From positions 124,001-188,000 of the forward strand of contig NZ_SEON01000002.1 in NCBI RefSeq assembly GCF_004152845.1: a stretch of DNA of 64,000 nt. The letters are read 5' to 3'. Shown here one piece after another: positions 28,862 to 37,417 of the stretch. Below the pieces are notes generated by a model. That model was not told the DNA's origin and made no database searches. It was given only the letters and a program-made list of their open reading frames with translations. Numbering within the stretch: the stretch's first letter is position 1; the number at the start of each line of letters is the position of its first letter. Source of the DNA: Sphingobium fuliginis (GTDB taxonomy: Bacteria > Pseudomonadota > Alphaproteobacteria > Sphingomonadales > Sphingomonadaceae). The position numbers and the translations under genes are program-made.

Positions 28862-30514
28862 ATGTTCAAAAAAGTCGCCGCCGCCCTGCTCATCGCCAGT
28901 TCGCTGCCCGCGCTGGCCCAACCAGCGGCCACTCCCACGCCTTCCGCCCCGCCCAGGCTGATCGTCGCCATCGCCGTCGACCAGTTTTCCGCCGATCTGT
29001 TCAGCGAATATCGCCAATATTATAGCGGCGGCCTCAAGCGGCTGACGGAACAGGGCATCGTCTTCCCGCGCGGTTATCAAAGCCATGCCGCGACCGAAAC
29101 CTGCCCCGGCCACAGCACCATCCTGACCGGCAGCCGCCCGTCGCGCACCGGCATCATCGCCAATAGCTGGTTCGACCTGCGCACCGCCCGCGCCGTCAAG
29201 CTGGTCTATTGCGCGGAGGATGAGACGCAGCCGGGCACCGACAGCGAAAATTACCAGGCTTCGCCCACGCATCTCAGGGTGCCGACGCTGGGCGGGCGGA
29301 TGAAGGCGGCCCATCCGGCGACGCGCGTCGTATCGGTCGCGGGCAAGGACCGCGCGGCGATCATGATGGGCGGACCGACGGCCGATCAGGTCTGGTGGCT
29401 GGGCGGGCCGAAGGGCTATGTCAGCTACAAGGGCGTGGCGACGCCGCCGCTGGTCGCCAGGGTCAATGAGGTGATGGCCCAGCGTCTGGCAGAGGGCAAT
29501 CCCGGCTTCGAACTGCCGCCGCAATGCGCGGCCAAGGATTTTCCGGTAAAGGCGGGCGACCGGATCGTCGGCACCGGCCGTTTCGCGCGGGAGGCGGGCG
29601 ATTACAAGGCCTTCCGCATCTCGCCGGAGCAGGATGCGATGACCCTCGCCTTCGCCGCCGCCGCCATCGAGAACATGGCCCTGGGCCGGCAGGCGCAGAC
29701 CGACATCATCTCCATCGGCCTGTCCGCGACGGACTATATCGGCCACACCTACGGCACGGAGGGTACGGAAAGCTGCATCCAGGTCGACCGGCTGGACCGC
29801 GAACTAGGCGCCTTCTTCGACCGGCTGGACAAGGATGGCATCGACTATGCCGTGGTGCTGACCGCCGACCATGGCGGCCATGACCTGCCCGAGCGGCACC
29901 GGATGAACGCCATGCCGATGGAGCAGCGCGTCGACAGGGCGCTCACGCCCAAGGCATTGTCGGCGGCGGTCGCGGAAAGGACCGGCATCATGGGCAAGAC
30001 GCTGATCTGGGGCGATGGCCCGGCGGGCGACCTCTATTTCGACCGCAGCCTGACCGCCGCCCAGCGCGACAGGGTGGAAGCGGCGGCCCTCGCCCTTCTC
30101 CGCGCTCACCCCCAGGTGCAGGCCGTCTTCACCAGGGCGGAAATCGCCGCCACCCCCTCCCCCTCCGGTCCCCCGGAAAGCTGGTCGCTGATCCAGGAAG
30201 CCCGCGCCAGCTTCGACCCGCAGCGTTCGGGCGACCTGCTGCTGCTGCTGAAGCCGCGCGTCATGTCGATCCCCGAAGCGGCGGTGATGGGATCGGTCGC
30301 GACCCATGGATCGCCCTGGGATACCGACCGCCGCGTGCCGATCCTGTTCTGGCGCAAGGGGCTGGCCCATTTCGAACAGCCGCTCGGCGTGGAAACGGTC
30401 GACATCATGCCGACGCTGGCCGCGCTGATCGAATTGCCGGTGCCGAAGGACCAGATCGACGGGCGCTGCCTCGACCTGATCGCCGGGGACGGGGATAGCT
30501 GCGCGGCGGAGTAA
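28862..30514 (+). CDS. Alkaline phosphatase, Thr-nucleophile (PafA/SPAP-like)
   Basis: 550 aa. Signal peptide 1-20 (..SLPALAQ). Metal-binding Asp in VAIAVDQFSADL (D40); nucleophile segment HAATETCPGHSTIL, with Thr80 as the likely nucleophile; later TADHGGHDLPER and VATHGSPWDTDRRVPILF carry the other zinc ligands. This matches the secreted monoesterase group of the alkaline phosphatase superfamily that uses Thr instead of Ser, described from Sphingomonas (SPAP) and Bacteroidota (PafA). It should free phosphate from organic monoesters in the periplasm. Start chosen where the signal peptide begins. No Pho box was recognised upstream. Confidence 0.88.
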   Translation: MFKKVAAALLIASSLPALAQPAATPTPSAPPRLIVAIAVDQFSADLFSEYRQYYSGGLKRLTEQGIVFPRGYQSHAATETCPGHSTILTGSRPSRTGIIANSWFDLRTARAVKLVYCAEDETQPGTDSENYQASPTHLRVPTLGGRMKAAHPATRVVSVAGKDRAAIMMGGPTADQVWWLGGPKGYVSYKGVATPPLVARVNEVMAQRLAEGNPGFELPPQCAAKDFPVKAGDRIVGTGRFAREAGDYKAFRISPEQDAMTLAFAAAAIENMALGRQAQTDIISIGLSATDYIGHTYGTEGTESCIQVDRLDRELGAFFDRLDKDGIDYAVVLTADHGGHDLPERHRMNAMPMEQRVDRALTPKALSAAVAERTGIMGKTLIWGDGPAGDLYFDRSLTAAQRDRVEAAALALLRAHPQVQAVFTRAEIAATPSPSGPPESWSLIQEARASFDPQRSGDLLLLLKPRVMSIPEAAVMGSVATHGSPWDTDRRVPILFWRKGLAHFEQPLGVETVDIMPTLAALIELPVPKDQIDGRCLDLIAGDGDSCAAE

Positions 30515-30526
30515 ATGAATAAACCT

Positions 30527-30552
30527 GTCATTCCCGCGAAGGCGGGAATGAC
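30527..30552. terminator. Palindromic repeat acting as bidirectional terminator candidate
   Basis: Perfect 11-bp stem GTCATTCCCGC / GCGGGAATGAC with a GAAG loop, in the 64-bp gap between the convergent phosphatase and serine acetyltransferase genes. This sequence is a very widespread bacterial intergenic repeat. A TTTT follows a few bases later on the plus strand (AAGTTTTTG), so it could stop both transcripts. Confidence 0.65.
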
Positions 30553-30578
30553 GAAGTTTTTGAAGGCTCGCTGCCGCC

Positions 30579-31583
30579 TCAGATATTCTCCGCTATCCCG
30601 TCGCGCCCTTCCTCCAGCAGCGCGTGGACGCGATGGGGCGCGGACACTTCCACGCGGCTGGTGACTTCATAATGCGCCTTGGCCTGGCGGACGTTGCTGT
30701 CCGCGGGCACGCTGTCGGTCAGCCAGACATTGCCGCCGATCACCGACCGGCTGCCGATGATGATGCGCCCCAATATCGTCGCGCCGGCATAGATCACCAC
30801 ATCGTCCTCGATGATCGGATGGCGCGGCAGGGCCTTTTCCAGCGCGCCCTTCTCATCGGCCGGGAAGCTGCGCGCGCCCAGCGTCACGCCCTGATAGACG
30901 CGCACCCGGTCCCCGACGATCGCCGTTTCCCCGATGACCACGCCGGTGCCATGGTCGATGAAGAAGCTGTGCCCGATCCTCGCACCCGGATGAATGTCTA
31001 TCCCGGTGCTGCCATGCGCGATTTCGGAGATGATCCGCGCCACCAGCGGCGCGCCAAGCTGATAAAGCCGGTGCGCCAGACGATGGTGCGTGATCGCCAT
31101 CATCGAGGGATAGCAGATCAGCACCTCATCCACGCTGCGCGCGGCGGGATCGCCCAGAAAGGCCGCCTCCACATCGCTGTCGAGCAGTTCGCGCAGGGCC
31201 GGCAGGCTTTCCGCGAAAGCGCCGATGATGCGCGACGCTTCCCGGTCCACATGCGCGATCGGCTCGTCCTTCATCGCATAGATCAGTTCCAGCCTGATCT
31301 GTCCGTAAAGCCGGCTCAGCACCGTCTGCAGCGTCTGGGCGACATAGGCGTCCTCATTATGCAGGCGCACGAAGCTGGGGCCAAGGCGCAGCGGAAACAG
31401 CGCACCGCACAGCGCCTCCATGATCTTGGTCAGCGTGGCGCGCGACGGAAATCCCTCCGCGCCATATTCGGCATGGTGGTCCTGCCCCTGCCGCCAGCGC
31501 CGCCGCACCGCGCCCAGTTCGGTCGCCAGCCTGTCTATATCCCAATAACCCTGGGCGATTTCCTTTTCGCCTTCTGCCGTCAT
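30579..31583 (-). CDS. Serine O-acetyltransferase (EpsC/CysE type)
   Basis: 334 aa, the longer EpsC form with an extended N-terminal helical region (1-170). The C-terminal part is a left-handed hexapeptide beta-helix: GIDIHPGARIGHSFFIDHG with the catalytic histidine pair, GVVIGETAIVGDRVRVYQGVTLG, and VIIEDDVVIYAGATILG-type repeats. It makes O-acetylserine from serine and acetyl-CoA, the entry to cysteine synthesis. The gene is monocistronic and convergent with the phosphatase gene. Confidence 0.9.
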   Translation of the reverse strand: MTAEGEKEIAQGYWDIDRLATELGAVRRRWRQGQDHHAEYGAEGFPSRATLTKIMEALCGALFPLRLGPSFVRLHNEDAYVAQTLQTVLSRLYGQIRLELIYAMKDEPIAHVDREASRIIGAFAESLPALRELLDSDVEAAFLGDPAARSVDEVLICYPSMMAITHHRLAHRLYQLGAPLVARIISEIAHGSTGIDIHPGARIGHSFFIDHGTGVVIGETAIVGDRVRVYQGVTLGARSFPADEKGALEKALPRHPIIEDDVVIYAGATILGRIIIGSRSVIGGNVWLTDSVPADSNVRQAKAHYEVTSRVEVSAPHRVHALLEEGRDGIAENI

Positions 31584-31675
31584 AAGCGCCTCTTTTCATA
31601 CAGACGCCCGGCATAGCGCGGCATCCCGCCCGCCAGTAAATGAGTTTTGCTTGGGGGCAGGCAGATTCTCTTTTG

Positions 31676-32995
31676 TCAGCGCTTCTGGGCATCGGCCGGA
31701 AGATGCAGGCAGATTTCCGCCCGCAATCCCCCTTCCGGCCGGTTGGCGAGGGTCAGTTCGCCCCCCTCCAGTTCCACGGCCCGCGCGACGATGGCCAGAC
31801 CCAGGCCAAGCCCGCGCGTGTTGCGCTGCCGCGCCTCGTCCAGACGCGCAAAGGGCTTCAACACCTCGTCCAGCTTGTCGCGCGGGATGCCGGGCCCGTC
31901 ATCGTCGACCCGGATCAGCACTTCCCGGTCGCGGCGCTCCAGCGTGACGCGGGCGCGGCTGCCATAGTGCAGCGCATTTTCGATGAGGTTGACGATCGCC
32001 CGGCGCAGGGTGAGCGACCGCACGGCCATTTCCAGATGGTCGGGCCCCGCATAATCGACCTGCCTGCCCTGATCCTGGAAGGCGTCGACCACCGTCGCCA
32101 CCAGCACGGCCAGGTCGGTGCGCACCGGCGGCTCGCCATTCTTCTCGCCGCCCAGGAAGGCAAGCAGCGAATCGATCATCTCGCCCATTTCCGCGAGGTC
32201 GCCCTCGATCGCCTCCCGCGCTTCATTGTCGGGCAGGTTCTCCAACCGCAGCCGCAACCGGGCGAGCGGGGTCCGCATGTCGTGGCCGACCGCCGCCAGA
32301 GTCTCCGTCCGTTCGGTGATGAGGCGATGGATGCGCTTCTGCATGGCGTTGAAGGCGCGGATGAGGTTGCGGACGTCATTGGACCCGCCCTCCTCCACGA
32401 TCACTTCGTCGCTCAGGCCAATGCGCTCGGTCGCGCGGGTCAGGTCGCGCAGCGGCGCCAGCGTCCGCCGGATCATGATGCCGCCGACGATCAGCAGCGC
32501 CAGCACCGGGATCAGCGCCAGCCCCATGCGACCGATGGCGAAGGTCCATTTGCCGCCGCTATGGCGCATGCCGAAATAAAGCCAGCTTCCGTCTGCCAGG
32601 CGCAGGCCGCCATTGATCTCCGAAACCCGGCCGGGCGAGGCGAGGCGCAGCCACAGGCCCGACTGTTCCAGCGTCGGTTCCCAGTTTACGATCTGCCGGC
32701 GCATCCGCTCCAGCCCCGGCGCCAGGGCCGGCGGCGGCGGCGAGGACGGGGTCCAGTGCACGTCGTAGCGATCGGTGGTGAGTTGCAGCGACAGCGCATG
32801 CCGCTCGTCCGGCGGATGTTCGGTCAGCAGCTTGCGCGCGATGACCAGATGTTCGGCCAGGCGCCGGGCCTCGTCATCCTGTAGCGAGAGGTGGTTGGAC
32901 CGTTCGTTCAGGAAGATGCCGACGGCGAATTCCAGCGTCAGGGTCAGCAGCAGGATCGCGAAAATCTGGCCGACCAGGCTGACATGCCGTCTCAA
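31676..32995 (-). CDS. HAMP-containing sensor histidine kinase (EnvZ-like)
   Basis: 439 aa. TM1 at about 8-30, a periplasmic sensor loop of about 120 residues rich in Pro near 80-95, TM2 at about 155-175, HAMP (about 176-228), dimerisation/phospho-acceptor helix with H238 in AAVGHDMRTPLARL, then the HATPase domain (N box NLIENALHYG; G1 DDGPGIP; G2 GLGLGLAI). It shares a 4-bp ATGA overlap with the response regulator gene upstream, so the two form a pair. The stimulus is unknown; the architecture suits envelope or osmotic sensing. Confidence 0.93.
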   Translation of the reverse strand: MRRHVSLVGQIFAILLLTLTLEFAVGIFLNERSNHLSLQDDEARRLAEHLVIARKLLTEHPPDERHALSLQLTTDRYDVHWTPSSPPPPALAPGLERMRRQIVNWEPTLEQSGLWLRLASPGRVSEINGGLRLADGSWLYFGMRHSGGKWTFAIGRMGLALIPVLALLIVGGIMIRRTLAPLRDLTRATERIGLSDEVIVEEGGSNDVRNLIRAFNAMQKRIHRLITERTETLAAVGHDMRTPLARLRLRLENLPDNEAREAIEGDLAEMGEMIDSLLAFLGGEKNGEPPVRTDLAVLVATVVDAFQDQGRQVDYAGPDHLEMAVRSLTLRRAIVNLIENALHYGSRARVTLERRDREVLIRVDDDGPGIPRDKLDEVLKPFARLDEARQRNTRGLGLGLAIVARAVELEGGELTLANRPEGGLRAEICLHLPADAQKR

Positions 32996-33702
32996 GCGCG
33001 GCTGACCTCCGCGTTGAACATATAGCCGACGCCGCGAACGGTGGTGATCGGCGCCGTGCGATCCTGCGTCGACAGCTTGCGGCGCAGGCGGCTGACCAGC
33101 ACGTCGATGCTGCGGTCGCTGCTGTCGCCCATGCGGGTGCGCGAAAGCTCGATCAGCCGCTCGCGGGCGATGACGCGCTGCGGATGGCTGAGGAAGCTGC
33201 CCAGCAGGTCGAACTCCGCGCCGGTCAGGTCGACGATGGCGCCGGTCGGCGAACGCAGTTCCCGCCGGGGGAAGTTGACGATCCAGCCGTCGAAGCGCGC
33301 TTCATTCTCGCGATGCTCGTCCGGCCCGCGCTCCACGCCGACGCGGCGCAATATGGCGCGGATGCGGGCGATCAGCTCGCGCGTGCCGAAGGGCTTGGGC
33401 AGATAGTCGTCCGCGCCCAGCTCCAGCCCGACGATGCGGTCGGTCTCGCTGCCCTTGGCGCTGATGAAGATGATGGGAACGTCGCTCTTGCGGCGGATCT
33501 GGCGGCAGAGATCGATGCCGTTGGTGCCGGGCAGCATGACGTCCAGCACGACAAGGTCGACCGGCCCGGCATCGAACGCCACCCACATCTCCGGCCCGGA
33601 GGACGCCGGGCGGACCTGATAGCCATGCTCCTGCAGCGCCCGCGCCGTCAGGGTGCGCAGCGGCGGGTCGTCTTCGACAAGGATGATGGTCGGCGCGGTC
33701 AT
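32992..33702 (-). CDS. OmpR family response regulator
   Basis: 236 aa. Receiver with full catalytic set: E10/D11 in ILVEDD, D54 in VVLDVMLPG, S81 and K103 (LPKPFGTREL). C-terminal winged helix (about 130-230) ending TTVRGVGYMFNAEV, with the transactivation-loop pattern DRSIDVLVSRLRRKL. First gene of the pair with the histidine kinase. A second regulator at 37.4 kb is clearly its relative in the DNA-binding domain. The torF porin gene follows on the other side of the operon promoter region, a plausible but unproven target. Confidence 0.94.
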   Translation of the reverse strand: MTAPTIILVEDDPPLRTLTARALQEHGYQVRPASSGPEMWVAFDAGPVDLVVLDVMLPGTNGIDLCRQIRRKSDVPIIFISAKGSETDRIVGLELGADDYLPKPFGTRELIARIRAILRRVGVERGPDEHRENEARFDGWIVNFPRRELRSPTGAIVDLTGAEFDLLGSFLSHPQRVIARERLIELSRTRMGDSSDRSIDVLVSRLRRKLSTQDRTAPITTVRGVGYMFNAEVSRA

Positions 33703-33868
33703 GAAAATGTCGGCACGGCTATGGGCATGACAGCGGGATAAGGACGGCCGGACCCCGGGTCAACCGCAGGGCCGGCGGGAAGCGCCCGGATGCGACAGCA
33801 GAAACAATTTGTCACGACCGGGAAAGAAGCATGCGCCGGGCCCGGCGAACCGGGCCCGGCGCATGGGA

Positions 33869-34708
33869 TCAGAAAGCGGCGCTCAGCGAGAAGAGGATCG
33901 TGCTGCGCGCGATCGACTTGCCGAAGTCCTTGCTGTCATTGACCATGAAGTTCGGGCGCAGATATTCTTCCTCGACCCTGGCGATATCGGTGTCGACATA
34001 GGCGACGCCCACGGTCAGCGGCGTGCCGGGAATGGCCAGGTCGGCGCCGACCAGCCAGTCGAGATATTTGCCGGTCGGCGCGATCGAGGTGCCGTTGGGG
34101 CCCAGGCCCGAATTGCCGTTCGACCAGCCCATATGGGCCTTCAGCGTGACGGGGGTGTTGGGAACCGCGGCGCTCAGATCCCCCCAGACGTAGAAATTGT
34201 CTTCCTTGTCGCCCGGATCGTCGATGCCGCTGGTGGCGCTGCTCTGCCACTTGCCGAGCGCTTCCTGCTTGGGAGCATAGGCGACGCCCACCAGGCCCTT
34301 GACCGGGCCGAACTGGTGGGACAGCTTCACATAGGGTTCGGCGAAGTCCGTCTTGTCGGCGCCCGACGGATACATGTACCAGGTCAGGCCGACGTCGACC
34401 GTAGTGCCCTCGCCCAGCGCGGCGGAATAGCCGGCGACCAGGTCGAGTTCCATGTTCGCCCCGCCGAAACGGCCCCAGCCGCCAAGGCTCGAACCCCAGG
34501 TGCCGACATAGAAGCCGCTTTCATGCGTGGCGGTGATGCCGCCCTGAATGGCCATGCCACGGTCGCTCTGCGACACGCCGCGGAAACGATAGTCGGAAAC
34601 CAGGCCGACGCTGCCAGTGACGGTGACGGGGCCTGCGGGCTCTTCCTGAGCGAAAGCCGGAGCGCTGGAAAGCAGCGCAAGCGCGGCACAGGCAATCTGA
34701 TACTTCAT
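33869..34708 (-). CDS. TorF family outer-membrane porin
   Basis: 279 aa. Signal peptide 1-21 (MKYQIACAALALLSSAPAFA), then a beta-barrel of alternating aromatic strands beginning VTVTGSVGLVSDYRFRGVSQSD, the hallmark of this family (TIGR02001-type). C-terminal strand ends in SLSAAF, the outer-membrane sorting Phe. Role: diffusion channel of unknown selectivity. An inverted repeat sits immediately before the start codon with the ribosome-binding site in its loop (34709-34737). Its ATG is six bases after another in-frame ATG that lies too near the ribosome-binding site. Confidence 0.86.
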   Translation of the reverse strand: MKYQIACAALALLSSAPAFAQEEPAGPVTVTGSVGLVSDYRFRGVSQSDRGMAIQGGITATHESGFYVGTWGSSLGGWGRFGGANMELDLVAGYSAALGEGTTVDVGLTWYMYPSGADKTDFAEPYVKLSHQFGPVKGLVGVAYAPKQEALGKWQSSATSGIDDPGDKEDNFYVWGDLSAAVPNTPVTLKAHMGWSNGNSGLGPNGTSIAPTGKYLDWLVGADLAIPGTPLTVGVAYVDTDIARVEEEYLRPNFMVNDSKDFGKSIARSTILFSLSAAF

Positions 34709-34737
34709 GAACATTCCCCTTTTACGTAAGAATGTTC
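34709..34737 (-). promoter_or_regulatory. 5'-UTR hairpin enclosing the torF ribosome-binding site
   Basis: GAACATTC and GAATGTTC form a perfect 8-bp inverted repeat. The 13-nt loop holds the minus-strand AAGGGG ribosome-binding site, and the stem ends at the base before the ATG. A hairpin in the leader could tune translation or stability of the porin mRNA. No function is known. Confidence 0.45.
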
Positions 34738-34944
34738 CGTCCTGCGTCCGCTCCGTCCGAAGATCTCTTGTCTTATCGTCTTCGATACCGGCGGATCGAG
34801 AGCAGGTTATGGGGATAAGGCGAATTGGGGAAATGGCTTTTTCGCAAATGCGAAAGGACATGAAGGCACTGTGATGTCCGCAACACGATTATTGTCTTAC
34901 AGTCTTCTGAATATTTCTATTGTGTTTCCAGTTTGCATCTTAAC
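34738..34944. other. torF upstream region
   Basis: About 200 bp between the leader hairpin and the sulP terminator, part of a 303-bp gap. Its distal half is AT-rich for this genome (GATTATTGTCTTACAGTC, GAATATTTCTATTGTG), as expected for a strong porin promoter. No clear -35/-10 pair can be assigned. A short minus-strand frame running through it has no protein character. Confidence 0.45.
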
Positions 34945-34980
34945 GAAAAACCGCCGCATCGCCCAAGGGTGATGCGGCGG
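34945..34980 (-). terminator. Rho-independent terminator of the carbonic anhydrase-sulP operon
   Basis: Read on the minus strand: 10-bp perfect stem CCGCCGCATC / GATGCGGCGG around a 10-nt loop, followed by TTTTT. Lies about 30 bp after the sulP stop codon. Confidence 0.85.
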
Positions 34981-35011
34981 TTCGTTCAACGCCTGACGAG
35001 GGGGTGAAGGA

Positions 35012-36508
35012 TCAGGCGGCGAGGTGACGCATGCGGCCGGTGGCGCCGAACAGTTCGACCTGCGCGCCGGTCCCGCGGCGGCGGTCGACCCATTCGCGGA
35101 CCATTTCCGCGCAAGTATGGTCGATATGGCTGAGCCGCTCGACATTCAGGATGACGAGCCGCCCGGCGGGAAGCGCCTCCAGCCTGGCCGACAGCTTCGG
35201 CAGGTTGAGGAAGGTGGCGGTGCCATGCAGCGCGACTTCATGCGCGTCGTCGCGTGCTTCCTCGTCCACGCCCAGGCGGAGACGCCGGGCATGGGGCAGA
35301 AGCTCGATCAGCGAGAGGCCGATGCCGACCAGAACGCCGGTCAGCAGGTCGGTCGCCACGACGCAGATCAGCGTCGCCGCCCAGACCACGGCCGGCAGCG
35401 GGCCATAGCGGTGGAGGAGATGCTTCACATGGTCCACGCTGACCAGACGCACGCCGGTCACCACCAGGATGCCCGCCAGCGCCGCCATCGGGATTTCCCG
35501 CAACAGCCACGGCAGCAGGGCGACGAAACCCAGGATCCAGATGCCGTGCAGGATCGTCGACAGCCGCGTCCTGGCGCCGGCCTGGACGTTGGCCGAACTG
35601 CGGACGATGACGCCCGTCATCGGCAGCGCGCCGGCCACGCCGCAAAGCAGGTTGCCCACGCCCTGGGCGCTGAGTTCGCGGTTGTAATTGGTGCGCACGC
35701 CGTCATGCATGCGGTCGACCGCCGCCGCCGACAGCAGCGTTTCCGCGCTGGCGATGAAGGCGATGGCGATGGCCGTGGTGATGATCGTCGGGTTCAGGAG
35801 CTGCTGGACCAGATTGTCGCCCGGCAGCGAAATGGCCGAGACGATCGATTCCGGCACCACGACGCGCGCGACCGGAAGGCCGAGGAAGAAGGCGACCAGC
35901 GTCGCCAGCACCACGCCCACCAGAGCGCCGGGAAGCAGCTTCAAGGAAGCCGGACGCAGCTTTTCCCACCCCAGCATGCCGCCGATGGTGACAAGGCCGA
36001 CCGCGAAGGCGGTGGCCGCGTCCTGGTTGCTGAGGCCGAAAATCTGCCCCGGCATGGCGATCAGATTGGCAAGGCCGCTGGAAAGCGGCTTGTCGTCGAA
36101 CAGCACGTGGAACTGACCGACGACGATCAGCACGCCGATGCCCGCCAGCATGCCGTGCACCACCGCGGGCGAGATCGCGCGGAACCAGCCCCCGACCCGC
36201 AGCAGCCCGGCGATCACCTGAATGGCGCCGGCCAGGATCAGGATCGGCCCAAGGGCTGACAGCCCCTGTTTCTGCACGATTTCGAAGACGATGACCGCCA
36301 ACCCCGCCGCCGGGCCGCTGACCTGAAGGGGCGAACCCGCCAGCAGGCCTACGATCAGGCCGCCGATCATGCCGGTGATCAGGCCCTTTTCCGGCGGTAC
36401 CCCGGAAGCAATGGCAATACCCATGCAGAGCGGCATCGCCACCAGGAAGACGACGATGGACGCCGTGAAGTCGCGGCTGAAGGTGCCGCCGGAAAATGCC
36501 TTGAGCAT
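35012..36508 (-). CDS. SulP family anion transporter with STAS domain
   Basis: 498 aa. N-terminal transporter domain with many helices (FTASIVVFLVAMPLCMGIAIASGVPPEKGLITGMIGG .. by position 14-50), the SulP pattern SGPAAGLAV, and AETLLSAAAVDRMHD; C-terminal STAS domain (about 405-498) with LNVERLSHIDHTCAEMVREW. SulP/BicA-type proteins carry bicarbonate or sulfate. Encoded 4 bp after a beta-carbonic anhydrase gene, which strongly suggests bicarbonate handling. The start used gives a short N-terminus; the longer frame extends into the carbonic anhydrase gene out of frame. Confidence 0.93.
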   Translation of the reverse strand: MLKAFSGGTFSRDFTASIVVFLVAMPLCMGIAIASGVPPEKGLITGMIGGLIVGLLAGSPLQVSGPAAGLAVIVFEIVQKQGLSALGPILILAGAIQVIAGLLRVGGWFRAISPAVVHGMLAGIGVLIVVGQFHVLFDDKPLSSGLANLIAMPGQIFGLSNQDAATAFAVGLVTIGGMLGWEKLRPASLKLLPGALVGVVLATLVAFFLGLPVARVVVPESIVSAISLPGDNLVQQLLNPTIITTAIAIAFIASAETLLSAAAVDRMHDGVRTNYNRELSAQGVGNLLCGVAGALPMTGVIVRSSANVQAGARTRLSTILHGIWILGFVALLPWLLREIPMAALAGILVVTGVRLVSVDHVKHLLHRYGPLPAVVWAATLICVVATDLLTGVLVGIGLSLIELLPHARRLRLGVDEEARDDAHEVALHGTATFLNLPKLSARLEALPAGRLVILNVERLSHIDHTCAEMVREWVDRRRGTGAQVELFGATGRMRHLAA

Positions 36509-36512
36509 GAGC

Positions 36513-37211
36513 TTACTCCGCGGCCTCGGCATAGGCGATGTCGACCGCCAGACGCCTGGCATGGGGCAGCGCCACGGGCAGCGGCTGGCCTTCGCGCAGC
36601 GGCAGGAAACGGCCGGTCTCGCCGTCAAGACCCAGAACCTGGCCGGCATGGATGTCGACATACCAGCCGTGCAGCGCGATCTCGCCGCGGGCGATGCCCG
36701 ACGCCACCGAGGGATGGGTGCGCAGATGGGCGAGCTGCGCCACCACATTCTCCAGCGCCATGTTGCGCAGCTTCTCCGCATCGCTGAGGTCGGCGGGATA
36801 GCTTTCGCGACACACCTTCTGCGCGGCATGGCTGTGGCGCAGCCAGGCGGCGACATTGGGCATGGCGCTCAGGTCGGCATTGGTGGACAGCGCCTTCATC
36901 GCGCCGCAATCGCTGTGGCCGCATACGATGATGTCGCGCACGCCCAGCACCATGACGGCATATTCGACCGTGGAGGTCACGCCGCCATTCTGCGTCGCAT
37001 GGGGCGGCACGATGTTGCCGGCATTGCGGCAGACGAACAGGTCGCCCGGATCGGCCTGCATGATATGTTCCGGCACGATGCGCGAATCCGCGCAGGAGAT
37101 CATCAGCGCCTTGGGGCTCTGCCCGTCGCTGGCGAGGCGGTTGTAAAGCGCGCTCTGGTTCGGAAAGACATGGCTTTCGAAGCTGAAGACGCGACCGATC
37201 AGATCGTTCAT
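36513..37211 (-). CDS. Beta-carbonic anhydrase
   Basis: 232 aa. All beta-class residues are present: zinc ligands C40 (with D42 and R44, ISCADSR), H99 and C102 (VCGHSDCGAM), plus RNAGNIVPP. It interconverts CO2 and bicarbonate in the cytosol. Coupled to the SulP gene downstream (4 bp gap), forming a CO2/bicarbonate unit used for anaplerotic carboxylation or pH control. A 13-bp perfect palindrome GCTGCGTCGCAGC lies at 37289-37301, about 80 bp upstream, next to an AT-rich TATTAT-containing stretch, and may be an operator. Confidence 0.95.
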   Translation of the reverse strand: MNDLIGRVFSFESHVFPNQSALYNRLASDGQSPKALMISCADSRIVPEHIMQADPGDLFVCRNAGNIVPPHATQNGGVTSTVEYAVMVLGVRDIIVCGHSDCGAMKALSTNADLSAMPNVAAWLRHSHAAQKVCRESYPADLSDAEKLRNMALENVVAQLAHLRTHPSVASGIARGEIALHGWYVDIHAGQVLGLDGETGRFLPLREGQPLPVALPHARRLAVDIAYAEAAE

Positions 37212-37288
37212 GTCGTTGCATCCTTCTTATCTGATGGCCGGTCAGGGGGCAGACCGGCCTTGAGGATGCACAATAGGGAAGCGTTTTT

Positions 37289-37301
37289 GCTGCGTCGCAG
37301 C
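37289..37301. promoter_or_regulatory. Palindrome upstream of the carbonic anhydrase gene
   Basis: GCTGCG-T-CGCAGC, perfect, 78 bp before the start codon and next to an AT-rich patch (TTAAATAATATG on the plus strand) that could contain the -10. Candidate operator or leader hairpin; no regulator can be named. Confidence 0.35.
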
Positions 37302-37417
37302 GGCTTTGTTAAATAATATGTCTGAGCGATGGAAAGCGCGATCGACAGGACGGCTCGTCCGATTTCCCCACGGAATCAATGTAATGGATGGGAAACATTC
37401 GACCGCGCCGGTTCGGC

